NCBI GenBank assembly: GCA_964653285.1
Contig: CAZZEX010000058.1
Span: 1-29,919, forward strand
Direction of reading: 5' to 3'
DNA from: CAZZEX01 sp964653285
GTDB taxonomy: Bacteria; Chloroflexota; Anaerolineae; B4-G1
DNA: 29,919 bases
Shown here: one piece after another, positions 7,347-14,886 of the stretch
Numbering within the stretch: the stretch's first letter is position 1
How the letters are laid out: the number at the start of each line of letters is the position of its first letter
Made by a program: the position numbers and the translations under genes
The notes under the pieces: model-generated
What the model saw: the letters and a program-made list of their open reading frames with translations, nothing else
What the model was told of the DNA's origin: nothing
Databases searched by the model: none

Positions 7347-8711
7347 TCACTGGTCTAAGGGAATTGTAGGGTCTTTGGGAATTCCCGTGGTTTGAGTTCC
7401 GGACTCCCCAACTCGTTGGGGATGCGGTGCGAGGAACCCGAACAAGTTCGGGCCTCCAGTGTGCCCGCCACGGCAGTTCCCAGAGAGCCGAATTGTATAG
7501 TCAAACCGCTTTGTTTCTCCAGGGAGTATCTCAAAAGAAGGACTGGTGCAACCAACCCGTACTCCATCAGACCTCCTGTACTGAAATATTAAGTAGTATG
7601 TCCCACCTGCAAGACCGCTGAGGTATACTGTGTTACCATCATTTGTGAGGTATTCAGAACCTATACTATATTCGTGATTAGCGCCAGTCCCTCTGTTTAA
7701 TTCAATGACATGATCTGGACCGAGTGGAGTGGAAAGGAAGTTCTTTGTGTCTCCATCTGCGTCTTCGTACTGGATTACTCCAGAAAACGCACTACCAGTA
7801 ACAGGATACACTGTGACATTGAGTAAGCATACATCACCGCTGATCTTATTTTCACTAATATAGTATCCACTGTTTTCGTACACTTTTCCATATTCCTGGC
7901 GACCATTAAACCAAACCTCATAATGGCCTCCCTCCACTCTGAAGAGATTATTGAAGGCATACGTCCCCGTCTCGTCTGTGAATAAGCCCCAATCCCAAAG
8001 CCGACCAACACCCCCACCACCTCCCTCCTCATAAACCGTAATCGTCACATAGACATCGGGGGCAACGGCTTCTGAACTATCCCTCACAACTCCTCGGATA
8101 GAGAGATTACCTCCCATTCCTGTATCTACTTCGCCAACGGGCATCTCGCCCTCGGTGACCCACAGGTCGCGCTCCTCTTTGCTCATCGGCTCCGGCGGGG
8201 ACGGTGGCTGCTCCGGCTCCACGGTCGCCTGGTGGCCAGCGACCACGGTCACACTCTGCTCCTGGGCTGTTAGCACAGCCTGTCCTTCCGCCACTGAAAG
8301 GAGCGTCTCTCCGTCAGCCACCTCGACGCTGAAATGGGTATCGCGCACCGCCGCCACCGCGTTGCCCGTCTCCACGGTGAATTCGTGGGGCTGGTCAGAC
8401 GTCAGATGGACCCATAGCCGTCCTTCCTGCAAGAGCAGCGTCGTCAAGAGCGTGCCCTGGCGCGTGACGCTTTCCTTGACGGTGAAGATGCTATCGGCCG
8501 AGAGGCGCACCAACCCCTCCAACAGTTCCAGCCGCGCCGAAGACTCCGCACCCGTGCGCACCTGCCCACCGCCGTAGATCGCCATGTCCACGACGGCTGG
8601 CTCCCAATCGCCCCTCGGGCGCGGGTGGGCGTCCACTTTATTGATGGCCTCGACGACCGTCGCTGGTCGTTCCTCGCCTCTGGTGGAGAGCAAGAAGCAA
8701 GAAGAGGGCAA
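7347..8711 (-). CDS. FecR-domain protein with Ig-like C-terminus, membrane anchor frameshifted off
   Basis: The open frame (454 codons, nominal TTG start at 8711) has a FecR domain at about residues 15-165. It contains VVDMAIYGGGQVRTGAESSARLEL, GRLWVHL, and FTVETGNAVAAVRDTHFSVEV followed by LLSVAEGQAVL. A Pro-rich linker and carboxypeptidase-regulatory/Ig-like beta modules follow (NLSIRGVVRD... and FSGVIQYEDADGD). The true N-terminus is in another frame. The ATG at 8772, one nt after the cyclase stop, encodes MNVKKRLWIVGGWVLVAV, a basic patch plus transmembrane helix, which then shifts out at a 7-bp tandem duplication (8690-8703). Deleting one copy gives a continuous 472-aa anchored protein. 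The last ~22 residues come from a palindromic repeat, and the C-terminal half is AT-richer than its neighbours. As written the gene is probably inactive or phase-off. Confidence 0.82.
   Translation of the reverse strand: MPSSCFLLSTRGEERPATVVEAINKVDAHPRPRGDWEPAVVDMAIYGGGQVRTGAESSARLELLEGLVRLSADSIFTVKESVTRQGTLLTTLLLQEGRLWVHLTSDQPHEFTVETGNAVAAVRDTHFSVEVADGETLLSVAEGQAVLTAQEQSVTVVAGHQATVEPEQPPSPPEPMSKEERDLWVTEGEMPVGEVDTGMGGNLSIRGVVRDSSEAVAPDVYVTITVYEEGGGGGVGRLWDWGLFTDETGTYAFNNLFRVEGGHYEVWFNGRQEYGKVYENSGYYISENKISGDVCLLNVTVYPVTGSAFSGVIQYEDADGDTKNFLSTPLGPDHVIELNRGTGANHEYSIGSEYLTNDGNTVYLSGLAGGTYYLIFQYRRSDGVRVGCTSPSFEILPGETKRFDYTIRLSGNCRGGHTGGPNLFGFLAPHPQRVGESGTQTTGIPKDPTIPLDQ
7406..7452. repeat. Double-hairpin palindromic repeat inside the 3' end of the FecR gene
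   Basis: Two 7-bp stems with 2-nt loops: CCCCAAC-tc-GTTGGGG (7406-7421), then CCCGAAC-aa-GTTCGGG (7437-7452), with GATGC between them. The same architecture is found in the element that splits the neighbouring cyclase gene (9686-9748). The repeat is translated as the C-terminal tail of the FecR protein (GPNLFGFLAPHPQRVGESGT). Confidence 0.75.
8690..8703. repeat. 7-bp perfect tandem duplication causing the FecR frameshift
   Basis: GCAAGAA occurs twice head to tail (8690-8696 and 8697-8703; TTCTTGC twice on the coding strand). It lies exactly where the transmembrane frame starting at 8772 and the FecR frame diverge. Losing one copy rejoins them as ...IALFLLSTRGEERPATVV. Confidence 0.9.
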
Positions 8712-8773
8712 TGACGATTACAGCCACCAGCACCCAACCTCCGACGATCCAGAGTCTCTTCTTCACGTTCATG

Positions 8774-9571
8774 TCACATCTTCAAATCTGATAATCCCAA
8801 CATGCGGTAAACACAAATCGGCTCCGCTTTTCCCTTGGCCCGGAGAGACGGAACGTCCGGGTCTACTCGCACGCAATCCCTGACCTGCTCATAAGTGTCC
8901 TGGGTGATCAGGATGGTCGCGCCAGGTTGGCCGTCATCGCCCTCCCGCTCGATGCGGCGGGCCAACACTTCCTTGGTATAATCCTGCACCCGCGAGGCGG
9001 TGTTGACCGCGTCGCCGATGACGGTGTACTCCACACGGCGACCGCGCCCCACGATGCCGTCCATCAGCAACCCGCTGTGAATGCCAATGCCGATGCGCAG
9101 GGGGCGCTGGTCGCGCAGTGGCCAGATCGCGTTCAACTCCGGCACCAGGGCCGCCATACGCAGCGCCGCCCGCACCGCCAACAGCGCGTGATCAGGCGAC
9201 GGCTCTGGTGCGCCGAAGAGCACCAACAACCCATCGCCCAGCATTTTGTCCAGCACCCCCTGTTCGGCAAAGATGACCTCGACCATGGCGTCGGTGTAAC
9301 GATTGAGAAAACGAATCACCTCGCTGCCCCGGCCCTGGCGTGTCAACGTCTCGGTGGACGAGGTGAAGCCCCGGATGTCGGAGAAGAGCACCGTAGCCAC
9401 GACCTCGGGCCGATCCTCCGCCACTAACTCTTCCCAGTGGTCCAGGACAACGGCCAGTCGCTCCGGGGCCATAAAACTTCGGAAGCGATCTCGGATGCGG
9501 CGCTTCTCTCGCTCCTCAATAAGCGCTCGCTCCACCAGGCCGCCAGCAACTGTCATGGCAGCCAGGCCCAC
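8774..9571 (-). CDS. Class III adenylate cyclase catalytic domain (3' half of a split CHASE2-cyclase gene)
   Basis: This is the catalytic half of a membrane sensor cyclase making cAMP. Residues 1-15 are the tail of the last transmembrane segment, followed by a linker helix (ERALIEEREKRRIRDRFRSF). The class III domain is complete: metal ligands D65 (LFSDIRGFT) and D113 (GDG), adenine-selecting K109 and D187 (LDKMLGD; YTVIGDAVN), and N190/R194 for the transition state. K plus D points to ATP rather than GTP. It opens with a fortuitous GTG at 9571. Upstream in the same frame, FLLFAQADLWLPAVSP continues back to 9619, where the insertion breaks the gene. It should be read together with 9516-10808 as one 624-aa protein before the insertion. 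One nt separates its stop from the FecR start. Confidence 0.88.
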   Translation of the reverse strand: MGLAAMTVAGGLVERALIEEREKRRIRDRFRSFMAPERLAVVLDHWEELVAEDRPEVVATVLFSDIRGFTSSTETLTRQGRGSEVIRFLNRYTDAMVEVIFAEQGVLDKMLGDGLLVLFGAPEPSPDHALLAVRAALRMAALVPELNAIWPLRDQRPLRIGIGIHSGLLMDGIVGRGRRVEYTVIGDAVNTASRVQDYTKEVLARRIEREGDDGQPGATILITQDTYEQVRDCVRVDPDVPSLRAKGKAEPICVYRMLGLSDLKM

Positions 9572-10808
9572 CGGCGAGACGGCTGGCAGCCAGAGATCGG
9601 CCTGCGCAAATAGGAGGAACGTTATAGCGCATCATCTCAATATTTAGGGGCAAATAGTCCCCATCTGTCGCCGATGGTATGGATGCGCCAACTTGTTGGC
9701 GTTTTTGCCGACCGAGACCCGTTTCCGCAAGACCGAAACAAGTTTCGGCATCCACATTCCCCAGTTTATTGAGCAGATACGTTATAGCGAGGTAAAGGAA
9801 AGCGCCCCCTCCTACCGCCACCGTCGCCTGGACTGGCCTGAATCGCCAGAAGGCCACGACGGTCAGGGCGACGACTATCAGATTGAGGCATATGGAAAGC
9901 CAGGCCGGCACCCGCCGGATGGGGTCGTTGTTCAACAGTGTGGCGACGACGTTGGCGTGAACCTCGACGCCAGGTGTCAGGCCGGCCCAGTCGAAGGGCG
10001 TGATGTGGAGGTCCTGTTCCAAGATCGTGGTGAAGCCGATGAGGACGATCTGGCCGGCAAAGACCTCGGCGGGCACTTCGCCGTTGAGCACCTGGTACAT
10101 AGACACTGTAGGGAAGGTATTGGGTCCGCCGCGAAAGTTGATCAGCAGCTCGGGCGACCTGCCCGCACCAGTGGACGCAGGCAGTTGCCCATAGGCTTGA
10201 GCGACCGCGTAGCCAAAGGCTGGATACCACACGTCGTTGTGAAGCCGGTGGAGGACGACCCGCCGGAAGACGCCATCGGCGTCCAGCGCCACGTTGACCA
10301 ATCCAACGCCATCGGCTGCCCCGGCGAGGATCTCGACCGGAGCAGCATACCGGTCGTACTCATACCCCACGTCCTCTTGATGTTCTATGAGACCAGCCAG
10401 GATCACCGGGCTGGCCCGTCTCAGGCTTTGCGCCAGCACTTCGTCGCCACCCGTGCCGGTCCCAGCGTGGGTCCAGGCCACGTCCACGCCGATGACGGCC
10501 GGACCACCGGCGGCGATATCGTCTATCAGGCGGGCATATTCCGCGCGCGGCCAGGTACGGAGGTTCCGATCGAGCGCGTTAAAGCTCTCGTCGTTGATGG
10601 CGACGATGACGACAGGCGCGTCGGCGAGACGGGCGCCACGCATTCGAAAGCGAAGATCGTAGATCGCCAATTCCAGTGTCTCGACGATACCCAACTGGTT
10701 CAGAAGGGTGACCAGCAAGAGCCCAACCCCGACCATAAGGGCCAGACGCTGAAGGAAGGCGCACGATTTCTTCCTCGGGTATGCGGACAAAGAACTTGTT
10801 GGTGCCAT
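9516..10808 (-). CDS. CHASE2 sensor domain protein (5' half of a split CHASE2-cyclase gene)
   Basis: This is the extracytoplasmic sensor half. After a basic N-terminus and a transmembrane helix (residues ~22-36), the CHASE2 domain follows: LELAIYDLRFRMRG, VVIVAINDESFNALDR, GVDVAWTH, LINFRGGPNTFPTVSMYQVL and AGQIVLIGFTT. The transmembrane helices (LSICLNLIVVALTVV..., then FLYLAIT) come next. Native sequence ends at T343; the rest of the 430 codons reads a 149-bp repeat element and then the cyclase gene out of frame. The family arrangement is CHASE2, three helices and a class III cyclase in one protein, as the flanking sequence shows. The start at 10808 has only a weak RBS (AGGGGTG). As written, sensor and cyclase are uncoupled. 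It is 57 nt downstream of the 711-aa oxidoreductase. Confidence 0.85.
   Translation of the reverse strand: MAPTSSLSAYPRKKSCAFLQRLALMVGVGLLLVTLLNQLGIVETLELAIYDLRFRMRGARLADAPVVIVAINDESFNALDRNLRTWPRAEYARLIDDIAAGGPAVIGVDVAWTHAGTGTGGDEVLAQSLRRASPVILAGLIEHQEDVGYEYDRYAAPVEILAGAADGVGLVNVALDADGVFRRVVLHRLHNDVWYPAFGYAVAQAYGQLPASTGAGRSPELLINFRGGPNTFPTVSMYQVLNGEVPAEVFAGQIVLIGFTTILEQDLHITPFDWAGLTPGVEVHANVVATLLNNDPIRRVPAWLSICLNLIVVALTVVAFWRFRPVQATVAVGGGAFLYLAITYLLNKLGNVDAETCFGLAETGLGRQKRQQVGASIPSATDGDYLPLNIEMMRYNVPPICAGRSLAASRLAGGPGCHDSCWRPGGASAY
9630..9778. mobile_element. 149-bp MITE-like palindromic element with 11-bp target duplication
   Basis: The element is bounded by identical 11-bp direct repeats, ACGTTATAGCG, at 9619-9629 and 9779-9789. 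Its ends are imperfect inverted repeats sharing CTCAATA...GGGG (9636-9650 against 9760-9774). Inside are CGCCAAC-tt-GTTGGCG (9686-9701) and CCGAAAC-aa-GTTTCGG (9733-9748), enclosed by GGATGC/GCATCC. It has no coding capacity. Removing one 11-bp repeat plus the element (160 bp) joins the CHASE2 and cyclase frames exactly. Confidence 0.85.
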
Positions 10809-10865
10809 CGCACCCCTGCCCCTTTGCTTCTAACCCCTTGCTTCCTACCTCCCGCCTCCTGTCTC

Positions 10866-13001
10866 TTACAATCCCCCCTCGTGCGCCTCCGTCGCGTGGA
10901 CGACCGGCGTCTCCTTGGCCGGCCCCTCCCCGGTGACGACGCCAGCGAAGGCCCCCAACGGCACCTCCACAAATAGCGGCCGCTGGGTGTTCTCAGTGAC
11001 CTGCTCCAGCGGGATGCCCTCCGCGCGGAACAGCTGCTTGATCAGGTTGGTGCAGGTCTTGCTACCGCAGGCTCCCATCCCGGCCCGCGTCACCGCTTTG
11101 ATGTGGTTCATATCCCGCACGCCGGAGCGGATGAGCGCCCGTATCTCCCCCGCCGTCACCCGCTCACAGCGGCAGACGATCTCATCGTTGGCCATCCGTT
11201 CCACGGCACGCGCCAACGGCTCTCCCACCGCCTCCTCCTGCACGCGGATGCCGGCGATATGCCTAGCAATCTCCCGTGGAGCCCGCACCCGCACCAGGCA
11301 GGCTCGGTTAGCGAACTTCGGCGTCTGCACCTTCGCCACCTCCACCTGGCCTAGCACCACCCCCTCCGTGTCTAGCACCGTCACCGCGTCTCCCTCGTGG
11401 ATCGTCTCGGGCGGGAACTCATAGGGGATGGTGACGATGGGATGCTCAGGGTTCTTGCGGTAGTCCACCAGCGTGACCGCCAGCCCAGGGCAGATAGCGA
11501 CGCACTGGGCGCAGCCGGTGCAGCCCTCACCCACGTACTCCGGCAGCCCCCGAATGTCATCCCCCTCAATGACGATGCATCCCTGGGGGCAGACGGAGGT
11601 GCAGGGGTTGCAGGGAATCTCCTGGGAGCAGTGAATCACGGGGAACACTCCCTCTTCCATCTCCGGGATGTCCTCGGTGACGACCGCGCCGGGGCGGGAC
11701 TTGAGGATCTCGGCGGTGGCGTACCACTCCTGCGGTATCTCGCCCACGTCGCGCCCCAGGCTGCGGGCGATCTCCAGCCCGCGGATGCGGCCGGTAAACA
11801 TCGCCGCCGACGCCTCGGCAATCTCATCCGCGTCCCCCGCTGCAAAGACTGGCAGGCCAAACTCTCGCGCCTTGTGGACGAACTCGTCCACCGGGTCCAG
11901 CCCCACGGCAACCAGCACCGTGTCGCACTCGAAAGTCTTCTCCGTGCCGGGGATGGGCCGCCAGCGCTCGTCTACCTGGGCGATGGTCACAGATTCCACC
12001 TGCTCTTTGCCATTGGCGCTGAGGACAGTGTGAGAGGTGTAGATGGGGACACCCAGGCGAGCCAGTTTGTCCCTGTGCACCTTGTAGCCACCACACTCCG
12101 GCAAAGCCTCGCACAGCCCGGCGACCTGGATGCCAGCCTGGAGCGCGTGGTAGCCAGCGATGAGCCCCACGTTTCCCCCGCCGACGATAAACAGCCGCTC
12201 GGTTGGCCGCACCAGGTCGCGGTTGGCCAGTGTCTGGAAGGCTCCCGCGCCGTAGACTCCCGGCAGCGTGTTGCCCTTGAAGACCAGAGACTTCTCCCGC
12301 GCCCCGGTCGCCACCAGGAGGACGTGGGGCTGGACGACGACATAGTACTGCCCCTGTCGCAGCACCCCCACCCTGCGGTCGGAGAAGACGGCCAGCGCGG
12401 TCGTGTCGAGCCAGACCTGGACGTTCTCGAACTGGCGCACCTCCTGCTCCAGTTTGGTAGCGATGTCAATCCCTCGCGTCCCGGCGTAGCAGGCATCAAT
12501 CGAGCCGAAGAACTTGTGGGTCTGGAGCACCAGTTTGCCGCCCAGGCGGTGCTTGTCGTCCACGATGAGCGTGCGCACGCCAGCCTTGCCCAGTTCGATG
12601 GCCGCCGACAGGCCCGCCGGCCCGCCGCCGATGATGAGGCATTCGACATCGACCGCCTCAATGGGCTGCGTCTGGGGCACGCTTTCGACCTCCGGCAGCA
12701 CAGGCCGCCCCACCAACGGCTCGACCCGCATGCCAGGCTTCACGAGTACCATGCAGGACTTCACCGGCAGCCCATCCGCCATCACTGCACATTGGGCGCA
12801 CTGACCGTTGGCGCAGAAAATGCCCTGCGGCGCACCGTCCTTGTAGTGATGGCCAAAGATGCGCACGCCGTTAGCGAAGAGGGCCGAGGCGATGGTCTCT
12901 CCCTCGCGGGCGTGCATCGCTCGGCCCTGCCAGTAGAACTCGAACTCCGGCTGCTCCTCGACCGGGAGGATGGGATGTTCACGGATGCGATAATCGGCCA
13001 T
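10866..13001 (-). CDS. Multi-cofactor Fe-S/FAD oxidoreductase (HcnB/OoxA/sarcosine oxidase alpha-like)
   Basis: A 711-aa electron-transfer subunit. Domains in order: a plant-type [2Fe-2S] domain with C63-x4-C68-x2-C71-x11-C83; an FAD fold GGGPAG (125-130); an NAD(P)-type fold GGGNVG (274-279); a 2[4Fe-4S] ferredoxin-like insert with cysteines 458, 464, 467, 471, 475 and C494xxC497xxC500xxxC504P; and a BFD-like [2Fe-2S] domain, CRC (610-612) with C645 and C650. The start is the ATG at 13001 after AGGGGGA; the 101 codons upstream in frame encode a repeat and are not part of the protein. The family pairs with a DAO-type flavoprotein to oxidise amino or imino acids, and the candidate partner is at 5598-6755. 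The ferredoxin insert suggests electrons go to a low-potential carrier rather than directly to O2. Confidence 0.87.
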   Translation of the reverse strand: MADYRIREHPILPVEEQPEFEFYWQGRAMHAREGETIASALFANGVRIFGHHYKDGAPQGIFCANGQCAQCAVMADGLPVKSCMVLVKPGMRVEPLVGRPVLPEVESVPQTQPIEAVDVECLIIGGGPAGLSAAIELGKAGVRTLIVDDKHRLGGKLVLQTHKFFGSIDACYAGTRGIDIATKLEQEVRQFENVQVWLDTTALAVFSDRRVGVLRQGQYYVVVQPHVLLVATGAREKSLVFKGNTLPGVYGAGAFQTLANRDLVRPTERLFIVGGGNVGLIAGYHALQAGIQVAGLCEALPECGGYKVHRDKLARLGVPIYTSHTVLSANGKEQVESVTIAQVDERWRPIPGTEKTFECDTVLVAVGLDPVDEFVHKAREFGLPVFAAGDADEIAEASAAMFTGRIRGLEIARSLGRDVGEIPQEWYATAEILKSRPGAVVTEDIPEMEEGVFPVIHCSQEIPCNPCTSVCPQGCIVIEGDDIRGLPEYVGEGCTGCAQCVAICPGLAVTLVDYRKNPEHPIVTIPYEFPPETIHEGDAVTVLDTEGVVLGQVEVAKVQTPKFANRACLVRVRAPREIARHIAGIRVQEEAVGEPLARAVERMANDEIVCRCERVTAGEIRALIRSGVRDMNHIKAVTRAGMGACGSKTCTNLIKQLFRAEGIPLEQVTENTQRPLFVEVPLGAFAGVVTGEGPAKETPVVHATEAHEGGL

Positions 13002-13029
13002 AGTGTCCCCCTGGGAATGGGATGGGCAT

Positions 13030-13058
13030 ATAATATGCCAAAATGCGCTGGGGGGCAA
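13030..13058 (-). promoter_or_regulatory. Promoter with palindromic operator for the Fe-S/FAD oxidoreductase
   Basis: On the minus strand, TTGCCC (13058-13053), 17 nt, TATTAT (13035-13030). The -10 is embedded in a perfect inverted repeat GGCATAT-A-ATATGCC (13025-13039), a plausible repressor site. The start codon is at 13001. Confidence 0.6.
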
Positions 13059-13101
13059 GTCAAGAGCGCTGCGTGGTGCAAGGGCCTCCACCAGAGCAGA
13101 T

Positions 13102-13140
13102 GGAGATTCTTCGCTACGCTCAGAATGACGGCTAGCCGTC
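13102..13140. repeat. Dispersed SERSEES-type repeat plus perfect palindrome
   Basis: GGAGATTCTTCGCTACGCTC followed by AGAATGACG matches a short repeat widespread in environmental bacteria, which read on the other strand gives the peptide SERSEES. It runs straight into the 14-bp palindrome GACGGCTAGCCGTC (13127-13140). Confidence 0.65.
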
Positions 13141-13343
13141 AGGGCGACTTTTGCGATACTGCCCTGTTTCCCTTCTGCTTCAATCCGGTGTACAATGTTA
13201 TCCCTGAGGACATCCAAGCCTACACCCCGCTTCTTGACTGGACATGCGTAATTCATTGCAACAACTCGTCGAGGCGACGAGGCTCGGAAGGAACGTCCGG
13301 CCAAGAAAGTTCAACTGGCAGCAGTCGCCGCAAGTAGCCCGTA

Positions 13344-13422
13344 GCACCGGCCTGAAACGCCGGCGCTGGAGGCTATTCATCGTGGGTTTTGTGCCTCCCA
13401 ACGCCGCCTGTTTACGGCGGCG
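13344..13422. repeat. Double-hairpin GC-rich repeat element upstream of purB
   Basis: Stem 1 is GCACCGGC/GCCGGCGC (one mismatch) with the 7-nt loop ctgaaac (13344-13366). Stem 2 is CGCCGCC/GGCGGCG with a 7-nt loop (13402-13422). The spacer begins GCTGGA and has CCTCCCA before stem 2, exactly as in the copy at 16612-16682. Confidence 0.75.
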
Positions 13423-13449
13423 CAAATCCCCCTCAAAGAGGTTCAGCCA

Positions 13450-14886
13450 ATGAAAAATCCATTAAATCCTGCCCATCCGTATTTTAACCACGAAACGTAC
13501 CTCTCCCCTTTCACCTGGCGCTACGGCTCCGGGGAGATGCGCCACGTCTGGTCGGAGAAACACAAGCGGCACCTCTGGCGTCGCGTCTGGGTCGCGCTGG
13601 CGGCCGCGCAGCACCAGGCCGGCCTGGTCACGGCCAGGCAACTGGCCGACCTGCAGGCACACGAGGCCGATGTGGACATCGCCCGCGCCACCGAGATCGA
13701 GGCCGAGATTCACCACGACTTGATGGCCGAACTCCGCACATTCGCCGAACAGTGCCCCGCCGGGGGGGCGGTGCTCCACCTGGGAGCCACCAGCGCCGAC
13801 ATCCAGGACAACGGTGACGTGCTGCGCATCCGCGAAGCGCTCGACTTGCTGCTGGAGCGGCTGCACGCACTCCTTTCGGGCCTGGCCGACCGCATCGAGG
13901 CCCACGCCGACCAGGTCTGCATGGGCTTCACCCACCTTCAGCCCGCCGAGCCCACCACCGTCGGCTACCGGCTGGCGACCCACGGCCAGGATCTGCTGGA
14001 GGACTACGTTGAACTGCACCGTGTGCGGCAGCACATCCTGGGCAAGGGGATCAAAGGCGCGGTGGGCACTGCCGCCTCCTACGCACAACTGCTCGACGGC
14101 ACTGGTATGACCCCGGTCGAACTGGAGGCGTGCGTGATGGCGGAACTGGGGCTGCACCCCTTCCCCATCGCCACCCAGGTCTACCCGCGCAAGCAGGACT
14201 ACCGCGTGTTGACGGCGCTGGCGGGGTTGGCGGCCTCGCTCTACCGCTTCGCTTTCAACCTGCGGCTGCTGCAGTCGCCGCCCATCGGGGAGTGGAGTGA
14301 GCCCTTCGGGGCGCGGCAGGTGGGCTCGTCGGCGATGCCCTTCAAGCGCAATCCGATCAACGCGGAGAATATGGACAGCCTGGCGCGCTACGTCGCCGCG
14401 TTAGCCCGCGTGGCCTGGGACAACGCCGCCCACTCCCTGCTGGAGCGCACGCTGGATGATTCGGCCAACCGCCGCCTCATCCTGCCGGACGCGTTCCTGG
14501 CGGCTGATGAACTGCTGCGCCGCGCCCACCGCATCCTGCGGGGCTTGCGCATCAACGACGCGGCGGTGGCCCGCAACCTGGCCGCCTACGGTACCTTCGC
14601 CGCCACCGAGCGCCTCCTGATGGAACTGGCACGGGCCGGCGCCGACCGCCAGGCGATGCACGAGGTGATCCGTGGGCACGCCATGGCCGCCTGGGATGCA
14701 GTGCAGCAGGGGGAGCCCAACCCGCTGGCCGGCCGTCTGGCCGCCGACCCGGAGGTGCTGCGCCACTTGCCCGCCAGTCACGTGCGCGAGTTACTCGACG
14801 CCAGCGGCTACATTGGCGATGCGCCGGAGCGGGCGCGGCAGATGGCGGCTGCGATACGCGAACGCGTTGGAGGAAGTACGCCATGA
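13450..14886 (+). CDS. purB: Adenylosuccinate lyase
   Basis: A fumarase/aspartase-superfamily lyase of purine synthesis that cleaves SAICAR and adenylosuccinate, releasing fumarate. The 478-aa protein has the family's three conserved regions: HLGATSADIQDNGD (110-123), the TH pair in GFTHLQPAEPTTVGYR (161-162), and the signature GSSAMPFKRNPINAE (292-306), whose flexible-loop Ser is catalytic. Length fits the family (430-480). Other superfamily lyases share the signature, but TSADIQDN and MPFKRNP favour PurB. The RBS is modest (AGAGG, ~9 nt). The stop overlaps the next ATG (ATGA). No other purine gene is nearby. Confidence 0.9.
   Translation: MKNPLNPAHPYFNHETYLSPFTWRYGSGEMRHVWSEKHKRHLWRRVWVALAAAQHQAGLVTARQLADLQAHEADVDIARATEIEAEIHHDLMAELRTFAEQCPAGGAVLHLGATSADIQDNGDVLRIREALDLLLERLHALLSGLADRIEAHADQVCMGFTHLQPAEPTTVGYRLATHGQDLLEDYVELHRVRQHILGKGIKGAVGTAASYAQLLDGTGMTPVELEACVMAELGLHPFPIATQVYPRKQDYRVLTALAGLAASLYRFAFNLRLLQSPPIGEWSEPFGARQVGSSAMPFKRNPINAENMDSLARYVAALARVAWDNAAHSLLERTLDDSANRRLILPDAFLAADELLRRAHRILRGLRINDAAVARNLAAYGTFAATERLLMELARAGADRQAMHEVIRGHAMAAWDAVQQGEPNPLAGRLAADPEVLRHLPASHVRELLDASGYIGDAPERARQMAAAIRERVGGSTP

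Larger units (their letters stand above)
13002..13449. other. Divergent intergenic region with promoter and two repeats
   Basis: A 448-bp region between the oxidoreductase (minus) and purB (plus). It holds the minus-strand promoter with overlapping palindrome, the 13102-13140 repeat and the double-hairpin 13344-13422. For purB only a weak RBS (AGAGG) and a lone TACAAT (13191-13196) without a good -35 are seen. No gene was recognised. Confidence 0.5.

Noticed and set aside
9693..10976. 427-codon plus-strand frame
   Set aside because: Antisense to the CHASE2 gene, with no domain resemblance.
13002..13304. 101-codon N-terminal extension of the Fe-S/FAD oxidoreductase
   Set aside because: It contains the SERSEES repeat and the promoter; a good RBS precedes the ATG at 13001.
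11397..13337. 646-codon plus-strand frame
   Set aside because: It is antisense to the Fe-S/FAD oxidoreductase, whose cofactor motifs are unmistakable; high GC keeps the opposite frame open.
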